From Serripes groenlandicus (lineage: Eukaryota; Mollusca; Bivalvia; Cardiida; Cardiidae), in contig JASEVX010000010.1 of the NCBI GenBank assembly GCA_031761405.1, forward strand, positions 34,219,322 to 34,283,321: DNA of 64,000 bases, in the 5' to 3' direction. The position numbers and the translations under genes were made by a program. How positions within the stretch are numbered: position 1 is the first letter of the stretch; every line of letters begins with the position of its first letter. Of this stretch, positions 1-12,500 are shown one piece after another. Under the pieces are notes generated by a model, which saw only the letters and a program-made list of their open reading frames with translations, had not been told where the DNA came from and did no database searches.

Positions 1-238
1 ATTGAGATTAAAATATTGTTGCATAGGGGAATTTGGCTAATGTCTCCTTTTGTCGCAATATTATCATCATTCGTCTGATACAGCCGCGTCAAAATGTGTT
101 TACATGTGGAAAAGAATTAAATGGCTCCAAACTGAGAAATACAAACGTTTTTGGTATATTTCGTCTAAACAGTTTACAGAGTAAAGCTATATCTTAATGG
201 AATAACTGTAGCCAAATACGTAACACATAGAAAGATGC

Positions 239-395
239 AGAACCGTGACAGTTCAGTCGGTAGCGACGAGATTCGAACCCCGGCTCTCCCATTCATTCTT
301 TTCGATGATTGACTAAAGCCAATGAGCTAAATAGTATATGTGTGAAGGTTGCCAGTTGCCTTGGCAGAAGTTGGCTTGCTAACGGCGTTAAATTC
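239..395 (+). mobile_element. tRNA-derived SINE
   Basis: A-box-like CAGTCGGTAGCGACG and B-box-like GATTCGAACCCCGGCTC, with a body ending GGCGTTAAATTC. Intron 15. A SINE head, not a functional tRNA (the cloverleaf is incomplete). Confidence 0.6.
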
Positions 396-424
396 ATATT
401 GTTCGATTAATCAATCATACAAAC

Positions 425-588
425 CTCTGTCCCATGTTTCAAATCCTTTACACAGCGAACATCTGTCCAGCCTGGCGAGGTAATACACCCCTAGTACGAT
501 GGATTTGATGATAGTCGCCAAGCAGCCTACCAACCCAAGGACAATGTAGGAGAAGAACAGGAAGTAGGACAGGTTGTGATAGCAGTTC
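425..588 (-). CDS. STRA6-like: STRA6-like exon 15, last exon inside the window
   Basis: Acceptor CATTCTGTTTTAAG, donor GACAGAG|GTTTGT. Encodes NCYHNLSYFLFFSYIVLGLV, a helix continuing to GVYYLARLDRC, then SLCKGFETWDR. The combination FF..VLG..C and LARLD...GFE..D is highly typical of STRA6-like proteins. It ends one base into a codon, so at least one further exon lies left of the window. It lies outside the inverted duplication. Confidence 0.85.
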
Positions 589-3500
589 CTTAAAACAGAA
601 TGACACGACATGAAGAGTAAATAACGTCGACTTATCAAGTACTTAACTGGAGTACTACTTTATTCATTCATAAAGTCAGTTTCGTTTTTCCATTAAACAT
701 CCAATGATAATTCCCAATCAAAGAAAATTCGTAAGAACAATCAGAACTGTTGTAGCATAGCTTTGTATAGACAGGTCTGTTTTAGGAAGCGGTTCAAGCT
801 AAACGATGTGTACGAGTTACGACATTTTCGAGTTAACGCGAATCCACTGAGTTTTCGAGGATGCTTTAATTAGTGAATACACTATGGAACTTACCTGTTT
901 TTCAAAGCTAAAACGCTTTTAACCGATTCGTCACCGTTCTGGTCTATTGAAGTTCTTGTCTCCAGAAGTTTCCATTTACAAAAAGCCTTTTTTATGATCT
1001 TCTGTATCTGAATCACCAGTATCGGCGGACTGTGTAAACAGAAAAATACCCACATCAAATATGCATACAGCAACTTTATTCGAGATGTCAATGCATAGTT
1101 AATATATTGTTGCAGTAGCGATACATGTTTTAGTAGTGTACTACGAGGGACGAAGACATTTGATATCTTGCACTACTTAAGGTCGAGAGAAATGTCAAAA
1201 TGTGTACGCCCAACCTGTATCGCAACTGCACAATAATGTTCCTGTTATAATATACTATGTTTAACTTTTAAGACAGAATGAAGAAAAAACTACAAATGTC
1301 TATATTTTAAAAAAAGAAATAACATAATTTACACATGAAATATAAAATACCCAACTACCTTATTTTGAACGACGTAAACAATTATTTCAATGACGTCACA
1401 TCATATTTCAGTCACGTTCTATTTCCATATTTGGTATCGTATTTAACCCAGTTGTTCAACAGCCTTGTTTGCATTGCGCATTACGATCTGTATGTATTTG
1501 CGCCGGAAAATGTGCAGGTATGAAATAAATACTATTACTCGACAATATTTAACTTACCCTGACCGTAATGCGAAAACGTGCATTATAATGACATTCATGA
1601 ATTGTCATCAAGTGTGTGATATATTTCATAAAATTAAATATAAAAAGTAAATGACAAATAGTTGCAGTATTTAAAAGTCTATATATATATATACTTAGAT
1701 GTTTTTTTCATCTGAGCGTGGAATATATAGATCGACTTTTAAATAAGGTGTTTCACATGCTGTAATTATTATCAATGGAAATTCTCTATTTGGGAAAGTA
1801 TAATAATCGAATAGATTTGAAATTATTGTGGCAAATAGAGAAAACTGCTCATTATGAGTAATTTCTATTCTTGTCAGAATGTTTTCAAAAGTCGTCTACT
1901 TCATGGGCGTCACAAATCGTCTGTTTGAGGGAAAAGGTTAAGGTGGGTTTTCCTAGAGCACAGCTCATAGGTGTATGCCCTGCATGTTAGCTGTGCCATG
2001 CACAATAGGGTCTAGTTTCATTCCCGTACGGGCACTGCATGAAGGACTACTGACGTTGTTTCAATTAGGCTGATTTTACGTATTTTCCGTCAGCAGTAAT
2101 ATAATTGTATGGCCCTTACTAAATGTAGGTGGACAGTACAGACTAGATAGTGAGACGGTTATGGTTGATAAATAAGCGGACAGTACAGACTAGATAGTGG
2201 CACTGTTATGGTTTATATAAAGACAGACAGTACAGACTAGATAGTGAGACTGTTATGGTTGATATATAGGTGGACAGTACAGACTAGATAGTGTGACTGT
2301 TATGGTTGATATAAAGGCGGACAGTACAGACTAGATAGTGAGACTGTTATGGTTGATATATAGGCGGACAGTACAGACTAGACAGTGAGACTGTTATTGC
2401 TGATATATAGATTGGAGTTAAACGATCTTTCAACGGTATTTTAATTTTATCACGGCGACCAATTCACCTGATGCGTTTTGCCGGGCTTTTCTTGTATAAG
2501 TACTCTCTACGATATTCTTCCCAGGTAACTGGCTACCGTACCACATATACTTGTTAGCCCTCTATTTGAGACGAATGATTCTTATCACACGGACTGTTAT
2601 CAATCACCGCGTAAATATTAAATGACCGAACCGTCACGGTTTGAATCCATGATCCATGGATTGATACTCGTAAACCTCGTCATTACCGACAGAGCTATCA
2701 CGGCTAGACTTTAGTGAGACAGCATGTATGAAACGGTTTACCCGAATATTTCCTGTTTGAATGTAGACCGAGAAACTCAATTCGCCAAACGCGGTCTATG
2801 TAGCTTAATCGTATACGGGTAATTGTTTTCAGACAAGTACTGGTAATTGTTTTAGGCCAACTACTGGTCATTGTTCTAGAAAAATACTGGTAATTGTTTT
2901 AGGTCAAATACTGGTAATTATTTTATCAAATACTGGTAATTATTTTATCAAATACTGGTAATTATTTTATCAAATACTGGTAATTATTTTATCAAATGTT
3001 GGTAATTGTTTTTAGGACATGTACTGGTAATTATGTTATCAAATACTGGTAATTGTTTTAGGGCAAATACTGGTAATTATTATATCAAAAACTGGTTATT
3101 ATTTTATCAAATACTGGTAATTATGTTATCAAATACTGGTACATGTAATTGTTTTAGGACATATACTGGTAATTGTTTTTATCAAATACTGATAATTGTT
3201 TTAGAACATATACTGGTAATTGTTTTAGAACATATACTGGTAATTGTTTTTATCAAATACTGATAATTGTTTTAGAACATATACTGGTAATTGTTTTAGA
3301 ACATATACTGGTAATTGTTTTATCAAATACTGATAATTGTTTTAGGACAAATACTGGTAATTGTTTTAGGACAAATACTGGTAAATGTTTTAGGACAAAT
3401 ACTGGTAATTGTTTTAGGACAAATAATCCTTATGAGAAAAATAACTATCAATGGAAGTACATGTACATCATCATAATATGTAGTTGACTCTTAATTCGAT

Positions 3501-6500
3501 ATTAATCGAAAGGAAGCAATACATGAGTTATCGGCGTGTTCGAGTGATCGCGGGATTATTCGAAATACATTTATGTATTTTCAGTTTTTCCAATTCGTTT
3601 ATGACGAAAAGAAAGCCATTGATAGCATAATATTAAGAAAATAGCGCAGTAGTTCTAATTGTTCTTCTGAGCAATCACAACAGCTTTTACGCTTCTTTCA
3701 ATAGACAGACACGTCACATGAATTGGTTCGATTTAAACGATATATCCGAATTATCGCATGTTCGAGATATCCCGAGTCCACTTCATCTCTTTGCAAGATA
3801 TTCAAGATCAGGTAAATCTGTGAAGTAGTTTTTTTCAAACACTTACATTAAGTTAAGTACGGGTTGCAGGAAATACCTCGGTACTTCACCAGTTAATGGT
3901 AGCACTATAAACAACGCCAGTAGAACTCCTACGATGAACAGGGCCAAAAACAAGATGATGTAGGCTGTAAATGGAAAACAATAATTCATATCTCCTTTAT
4001 ACGTAAAGGAAAACATGTGCGTGAAACTAGTGAGGCAGTTTTTCCAGTAATACCGGACACATAGGAATATCAAAATAATCATGTTGTATTGCCTGATCAG
4101 ACGGCGCTGATGCGCCCGGCTGCCCCTGCTCTATTCTGATAACACAAGCTTTATACAACCGGTTCCCGCAGTCAAGGGGTTACCAGTCCGTTCGACAATG
4201 GAAGCATGTGTTAGAAATCTTTTCAGATCATAACAAATATGTACTACATATTACAAATCTGCATCAAACCCCTTTGAAAACGTCTAGGCTAAATATAGAA
4301 AATCCAAAACAATGGGAATATTATTTCATATAATATAAAAGCATTATGAATAAGTTCGCATATTGCCACAATGTGTCTCAGGCCGTATGCTGCAGATATG
4401 TCAGACTGCATCTGCGTGCGGGGAAAAATGATTGAGCCTTTCTACGAGGAAATAAACATTGTGTAAAGTATCGACCCGGATCAGATTAAGCATGTAGCGC
4501 AGGCTAACCCGGACAAACACTTTTCGCCTCCTGTGGATTTTCTGTTTCAGAAATCATTACTCTATACCTCTATGCCCTAAGACGGAATATGTCGGCCCGG
4601 ATTGGTCAGCGCAGGCTGATCTAGGTCGATACATTACGCAGAGGCCATACTGTTTGTTTTCTCGACGGACGGCGTAAGTGTAAGATGTTGCACATAATTA
4701 AATGTATCAGGTAATTAAACATTATGTTGCATGGTTCTCGAATTAAAAGATAATTTAAATGGCATTTGTTTAAAAGGTCAAAATACTTACCCATAGTATG
4801 TAGACATTCTGTGACCCGGCAGACTTAGTACAGACTTAGAAACTTAATGGCTAATATACTCACCCCATAGGATGTAGACAATATGTGACCTGATATAGTA
4901 CAGACTGTAAAACTTTAAAGTCAATGTACTCACCCTATAGTATGTAGGGTATTTGTGACCCGGCATCGTAAACACTGTAATACTTAAAGGTCAATATAGT
5001 CACCCTGTAGTATGTAGGGAATATGTGACCTGGCATAGTACAGACTGTAATACTTAATGGCTAATACACTCATCCCATAGGATGTATACAATATGTGACC
5101 TGGCATAGTACAGACTGTAAGACTTAAATGTCAATATACTTCCCCTATATTATGTAAGTAATCTGTGACACGGCATAAAACAGAGAGTAAGACCGAAAGG
5201 TCAATATACCCAGGAAATATATAGGGAATTTGTGACCCGCCATCGTACACACTGTAATACTTAAGGATCAATATACTCACCCTTTAGTATGTAGGCAATC
5301 TGTGACCCGGCATTGTACACACTGTAAAACTTAAAGGTTAATATACTCACCCTATAGTATGTAGGCAATCTGTGACCCAGCATAGTACAAACTGTAATAC
5401 CTCAAAGACAATATACTCACCTTATATCATGTAGGGAATCTGTGACTTGGCATAGTACAGACTGTAAGACTTAAACGTTAATATACTCACCCTATAGTAT
5501 GTAAACGATCTGTGACCTGGCAGTGTACAGACTGTAATACCTAAAAGACAATATCGTCACCCTATAGTACGTAGACGATCTGTGATCTGGCATTGTACAA
5601 ACTGTAAGACTTAAATGTTAATATACTCACCCTATAGTACGTAGGGAATTTGTGACCCGGCATCGTACACACTGTATTACTTAAAGATCTATATAGTCAC
5701 CCTATAGTATGTAGGCACTATGTGACCTGGCATTGTACAAACTGTAAGACTTAAATGTTAATATACTCACCCTATAGTACGTAGGGAATTTGTGACCCGG
5801 CATCGTACACACTGTATTACTTAAAGATCAATTTAATTACCCTATAGTATGTAGGCACTACGTGACCTGGCATTGTACAGACTGTAAGACTTAAATGTTA
5901 ATATACTCACCCTATAGTATGTAGACAATTTATGACCCGACAAAGTACAGATTTTAAGAACTTATGGTCAATATACTCTCCCTATAGGATGTAGACAATC
6001 TGTGACACGACATAGTACAGACTGTAATACATACTGGTCAAAATACTCACCCCATAGGATATAGGCAATCTGTGAACCGGCATAATCCAGACTGTCCGAC
6101 TGTAATAATAAATTAAGTGTATCATTTATTTTGTTATTTATGCCAGGCCAATGGAAAGCAGAACTCAGATTTACAATCTGCTCTGTTTTTTATTTAGTTA
6201 TAAACGTTTTTTTGGCTTTACCAAAAGCTGACAATAAAAGTAAGCATGTATTCCTTATTGCCATTGGCTTCATAAATTCGGAATTTCAAAATGTTAGTTT
6301 TCATGTGACATGGACTGTTTATGTCAATATCGTTTTTGTTCATAAACTCTTTTCCGATTTTATCTGTTGAAAACGCGAACCGAATTTCTTTAACACAAAG
6401 ACAATAAGTCAAATTGATTCAGGTAAAACATGTTTGAAATCGCCGGCAATAAATATATCAAAAAATGTTGTTATAAATGAAAAAATAGAAATGATAGTTT

Positions 6501-9500
6501 CATTATAGTTGTATGAAGTGTACTGGTGTGTGAAAACCAGGAAACACATGAGTAGGTGAACTGGCCGACGTGATATGACTGAGAAAATGTTAAAAACGGC
6601 GTTAAACCACAATCAATCAATTTATTATAGTACTGTAGTACAATCTTTATTCAAGATATTTAAAAAGCATACACCTCCAATAAGCCCAAAATGTTGACAA
6701 ATTAAAATGAAAAATATAAGATAGGGAGATATAAACATTTAAATAGCATAATTGTCCTATTTTAATTCAACTAATTTGACATAGCCTATCAATGGCCCAC
6801 ACAGATTTTCCATAAACAATTATCAAAAATATAAAAGTTGGCCAAGTGATAAACATTGGAATCCAACATTAATGACGTAAACAACAGGAAATATATCACC
6901 GGAAAATGAGATCGATGACGATTTAGACAAACTTTTAAAAAGACCATTATGTGTATGTAATGATCGTGTGACCAAGGTTATTCACTTTAACATCAAGATG
7001 TTTAATTATTAAACCGTGTTCTGCGAATCCCGGTAGCCCTGTCGGTAGCGACGCGGTCTGTCAATATAAGGGTTATAAGGACTAACAGATTATATGAAAA
7101 AACAGCCAGTTGCCTAGAGAGATTGTTGAATAGGATTCTGGTGTGAGAGAGCAAGAAAGCACATGATCACCGTGATACGACTGACAAAACAGCTTTAAAC
7201 CCTCATCAATCTCAGCAATATTAGGATGTTATTAAACATGTGCGTAGTCAGCCGGAATATACGCCAGTTAGTCGCATACAGATTCAAGAAACTTATCTCA
7301 ACTAGTGTTCTTTCGATAATATAAGCCTGTATGCCCTGGCAGATTTTGTTGAACTATACTTGGATTTTACACAGAGCACGACAAAACTGGTAATTGTAAG
7401 AGCGGAGGCTAGTGGGACGCAGAATCCCAAAACTTGTATGTTCATGCCTCAACTGTAAGGCGTTTTCTTTTGTTTACAGGGTTTACTGGAGAGACGCTAT
7501 ACAAAAACAAAATTTCTATTTTTGTTCAGATGCAACATACAAATCCTTAAGTGCAATCAAAGGGGGTTGGGTTTGATTTTTATTATAAGTATGTGTTTGT
7601 TAAGAAGGTTTATCAGTAAGACAATAAAGTATGGATCAATATTAATTAGTGAGTCTCTTCAACAAATCAATTTTTCTTTTAATTTTTAAGGCCCCTATAA
7701 TATAAATCATATCAAATTGAAAAGATTAAACGGTGATGGACTCACATATTAATATTGAAACCCATTTGTAATGATGAGAAATAAAAATCAAAAGAAAATG
7801 GCAAATTCGCCTTTTCCACAAAGTTTTTTTTAAAAAAATGCAACCCCACATTTCTTGATGTCACAGTTATATATAAAATGTGTTAAATGCAGAAAACGCC
7901 AGAATAGCATGAATCTAATAAATGTATATTCTATATATGTCGGCTGAGATTGACCTAGTGCATAGTGCATTTGCCTCATCAAAAAAAATTGTCGCTTACA
8001 AATCGTTCGGTATAAAACAAGTAAGATAACACATCAAATAAACGAGATAGAGAAGCGGTGATTGCCAAAGGTTTCGACTGTAAAGCATGGGCGTTGGTAG
8101 GACTAATTAGATTAGATATATGTATTTCGAAGTATTATATTTTTGATTCTAATGAAATTTCGAGAGCACGTAATTTTAACAGTTAACTGACCAATATGAC
8201 GTGGGCGTCTCTAGTCTCCGGGTTAAACGGAAGGTGTCTGTACGATCCCTTAAACATCTCCTTAAGATTGGCTCTGTAGTTCACCAGAATTCGAGATATA
8301 AAGTATACCGTTAGTAACGAGGCAAGTACGAATGATATGACTATTGCATCTGAAAAGGAAATAAAATAATTAATCAAAGTACTGAGGAATACTGAAAATC
8401 GGGTTCACATGAAAAAGTCAAAGATTAGATGAATTAAAAGATGTTGAAAGTACAAAGAAAAAATGGATAAAAGTGTGTGAATGGTTACGAAAAATGATAA
8501 GGGTAAATATTCTGTTAATTTTGTTTCGTTTAAATACTTACTGCATTTAAAATATAAAAAAAACTGTTTTCGATTAATACAAATGTGTATTGAATTTTTG
8601 GTGGTTTCAAGCATCAGGAAAAGGAAAATGAGCGAAAGTATCAACACCAATTGACTTAAACCTAGACACATTACACAATAATGTTTGTGTGTTTTCATCC
8701 GACGTAAAGCCTTGCATAGAAGATATCGCTTTACATGTTGTTAACAGTTACTGCGTAATAAGGAAGTTATTCACACATGACATGTGCCTATTTTGAATAT
8801 TCAATAAGAATTGATCAACTAGTTTACAGTGCGCACCCTGTTTTGATACCTGGAAATATGTAATTTGTTCAACCATTCGCAGGTCGAAAACATAAAACAA
8901 ATCGACAAGCTTAAATTGAAATGGAAGTGTATGCTTTCTATCAAACTTTGAGAAATATGAATCCACAAATGAATGGTAAGGAACCAAATTCAGATATGAA
9001 CAATAACAGTGACGGTGAAAACTAAAATGGCGGACCAGCCATTGTTTCATGATTGCGGTCAGCCTGTTCGGCAACCTAATTCCATCTCAAGGGGAGTAGA
9101 TTAACCATGCAGAGATGTTCGAGGCCTTGAGTGAAATCGTAGAATCTTCACACATTACATGACTTCAAAGGGTCAAAGGTATGTGGAGAATTTACATCGA
9201 CAACATAAACGATAAAGTTGCCCTTCTCACAACCGATCTTAGAGTAAGAGGTACACACATACATTTGCTTAACACAAACGCTAAAAGATTGGATTCTGAA
9301 AACACGATCAGTATATGAATAAAGGATATACAACTATCCGTCGACGGAGAGATCACAAGAACACTAGTAAACACGGGTCTAGAAGTCATATCTACCAAGC
9401 GTGAACAGTTGCGTTTTAAAGGCAAATTGACAAACTGTGACACTGGAGATAGATTTTGTATAGTAAGGGAAAGTACCCTGAAGGGACCTTTTTTCAAAAT

Positions 9501-12500
9501 GAATGTCCTTCGGACACTTTACATGTAGAACATTACATGCAGGACAAAACCAAAATAAAGTCAAGACATGCAATAAGTGCTTACTTAGTTTGATCTATAT
9601 GAAGGGGATGCGTATCCCCCGATCGTACCCCTTAACACACCAACGTTCACAGTGACGCCAATAACAGCACCCTCTGATACAAAGAAAAAAAGGAAATAGC
9701 CGGCAAAGATGAGAGCATCAAACAAACACTGAAAACACAATTAAACCTTGGAAAAAAAGACAAAAAAAAGACAAATACCCAACAACAAAAAGATACATTT
9801 ATGAAAACAGCAATAAACCACATAGATACGCCGAAAATAAAAAGTCGAAAAGGAGAGTTGCTTAACGACGATGCGAAAAAGTCCCGTATTCAACATGACT
9901 CGGTCGACTGCTCACACCTGTAGTTGTATAACCGTGAATAACGGTTATCATTTGATGGCAAAAAAGAACTGCATATTATTACGGCCTTATTACGGTTTTT
10001 GTACTAGGATTAAAACGATTTAAACTAGATGGATATCGATACATTCGCAACCTATCCCGATAGATGTGACAAACGACATAAAATACAACACACAAAAACC
10101 CACTATGAACAGAATAGGTATATTCGCAACATTAGTTACCTAAATTGACACATGTCTTTTTATACAAGTGATTACAGCGGATGGTGCAGTTATAAAAGGG
10201 CACTTTGTTCCTTAGTTGAATTAAAGATAATTGGTTCGCACTATGTCTTCATCTTTAATATGTTTTTGAACAATCGTACGATATACTCTTCAATATATTT
10301 GCAAACCAGTTATCGACATACAGATGTAAAGTGTAGCATGTCGCTACAAGCCTCATGCAGTGCAGAGGTGATTGTTGTGAGAATGCTACATTTGGAGATT
10401 GAATCCTTTCCCACATTGTTAGGGAAAATGTGTAATCTGCTTTATGTATGACTTGCACACGATTGACTGTTTAGGGCGGTGTTTTTATTGGGCGGTGCTA
10501 TGTACCTCAAGTGGAAAAATGGTGACTGTGAAAAAACTAGTCGTTGTTCTACTTCAGCGCTGATACTTTTATCACAGTGAGTTCATGTTTACAAAAGTTT
10601 TCGATAAATACTATTGTAGTCAAACAGTATGTCAAATGTATGATTCAGTCCTACACACAGAGGTTTGCATATACACATTTACTACATGCCGTACATATTT
10701 ACTGGATAAGTTTCAAACGTTTCCTAAGCGGCTAGTATGAAGCCTTGGCTGCAAGGGAGTTTTTGATCTTCCTTTCCAACATTGTTTATTCAGTTAAAGA
10801 AAATGTATTTAGAATAAACTGCTTAATGTATGACTTTACACACAAGCGACTGTATAGGGTGGTGTTTGTAGAGAGCGCTGCAATATATCTCTAGTCGAGC
10901 AAGGGTGACTGTGGAAAGGGAGCAGGTGTATGACCCCTCATACTTTTCTCACAGTGATATTCATGTTTACACAAGCTAGCGGTAAACACTACTGTAACAA
11001 AAGTGTATGATATATGTATGATAAAGTCTTACAGACAGAAGTGTATATAAACGTTCACTTATATAAATATATATAGAATTGATTCCTCCAATAATAAAGA
11101 GCATTACAATACATAGAATACAAACATATTTACTAACACATAGTATTATACAAGAGAAAAAATGAACACATCAAGAACAAAAAGATCGAACATATAAAGA
11201 TACATTGAGGCGATTCTTTTGCGTACCAACAACATAGGGTTGGAGGGTCAAATTAGGATTTTAGAACATGAAAAACGCCCCTTATCTAGAGCTTTCGACA
11301 TATTGTACTGCTTCTTTTTTAAAAAAAATTCAAACACTAACTAAGTTACCTACTAGATAAAAGTAAATATAGATGAAAGCTCTTTTGTTTAAAGGAGAAA
11401 CTACTTATGTCTCACCCTGATAAATGTCCACTATTGCAACTATGATGTTAATTTGTATGCTTATATATCTGTTATTTCCTCTAGTTTACAGAGAGCTTGG
11501 TCACTATGTAAAGAAAATCAAACTGTAACTTTACACAACACATATCAAAATACAAGCACAAGACAATGAATATGGACAATTATAATTTCATGCCAATAAC
11601 TTTTCTAATGAAAAGAAATTGTTTCTGAGTGCAGGACTAACTATAATAGATCCCGCATACTAGAAGTAATATGACGAAGTAATGCAGAATGTTAACTCCC
11701 TCCGAGACAAGATGAGGAGAAATCACTCTGCAGATTGATGGATGCTTTAAGAGCGTAAAAGCGTTTATAACTGGATTTTTAAAAACATTTATCGGATGTC
11801 TCGTATATGCTTCGTCGATATCTGAATTAGAAACTAAGGGGCAGAACAAATCAGTAAAGTATTCATCAGAGTTGAATAAATTCTGCATATATGCCTCACA
11901 CTCACTTTGACCGACCCTTTGCCAATTTATATGTTTAGTATCTCCGGTATTATCAACATGATCAAACTGTTTGATAGGTATGTTAATGGTACATAATACG
12001 GGTCTGTGACGTGAGACATTCAGACAGGCGTCATCAACAATCTCACGGTAATTGACACAGTCTGGTTTAGCGTCTGATATCACGATATCGTCTATTAGAC
12101 TTTCGTAGTTATTGCTATACGAAACAAAAGATGACTCTGCACCCATGCAATTAGATTGTGCATTAATTGAAACACAGTTATTCCCCTTGATAAAACGTAG
12201 CATTTCCTTTTGCCTACCAGACAATGAATTGCTCTCTTTGTTATCAATTGAACAGTTATAATCTCCCATAATAATCCCATCACCTAGTTCCGAGTAAACG
12301 CGCGATAAATCATCTAACTTTTCAATATACTCTTTATACTTTTGGATATAGTGGTTTGAACATGGTAAGTATATTTGAAAGATATATATAACACTGTCTT
12401 TCACCAACTGAACATGTATACCCACTATACGATCATCATTTATAACTAGTGGAGACATAAACTGTTCGTGTTTTATATGCCACATAAAAGCAACACCACC

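Larger units (their letters stand above)
690..8720. repeat. Left arm of a large inverted duplication
   Basis: The reverse complement of this block recurs, with gaps, at about 49130-56100. Direct matches I could align: 720-870 with 55965-56085, the 47-bp array, 3715-3820 with 54380-54490, exon 13, the 70-bp array and exon 12, 6230-6360 with 52430-52650, 7030-7500 with 51420-51920, exon 11, and 8400-8600 with 49180-49330 plus 50347-50420. The left arm carries the functional gene copy. Boundaries are approximate. Confidence 0.85.

Noticed and set aside
3006..3487. Open frames of 85 and 104 codons
   Set aside because: They are translations of the 22-24 bp minisatellite and have no splice or start context.
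2815..6110. Regularly spaced repeats that could suggest a CRISPR array
   Set aside because: Units are head-to-tail without unique spacers, lie in introns of a eukaryotic gene, and no cas-like gene is present.
6218..6612. Minus-strand frames 6218-6412 and 6409-6612 as extra receptor exons
   Set aside because: The second overlaps the SINE and its flanks, the first has no splice sites in the required phase, and exon 12 at 6051-6099 fills the gap exactly.
7330..7540. Sequence well conserved between the duplication arms near 7400 and 51450, considered as an exon
   Set aside because: No pair of splice sites in a usable phase, and the local frames end in stops in both arms. Its conservation is explained by the duplication.
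8405..9074. Hydrophobic minus-strand open frames upstream of exon 11
   Set aside because: Exons 10 and 11 already join in phase. These frames lack splice sites and are AT-rich intron sequence whose homologous right-arm copy is not open.
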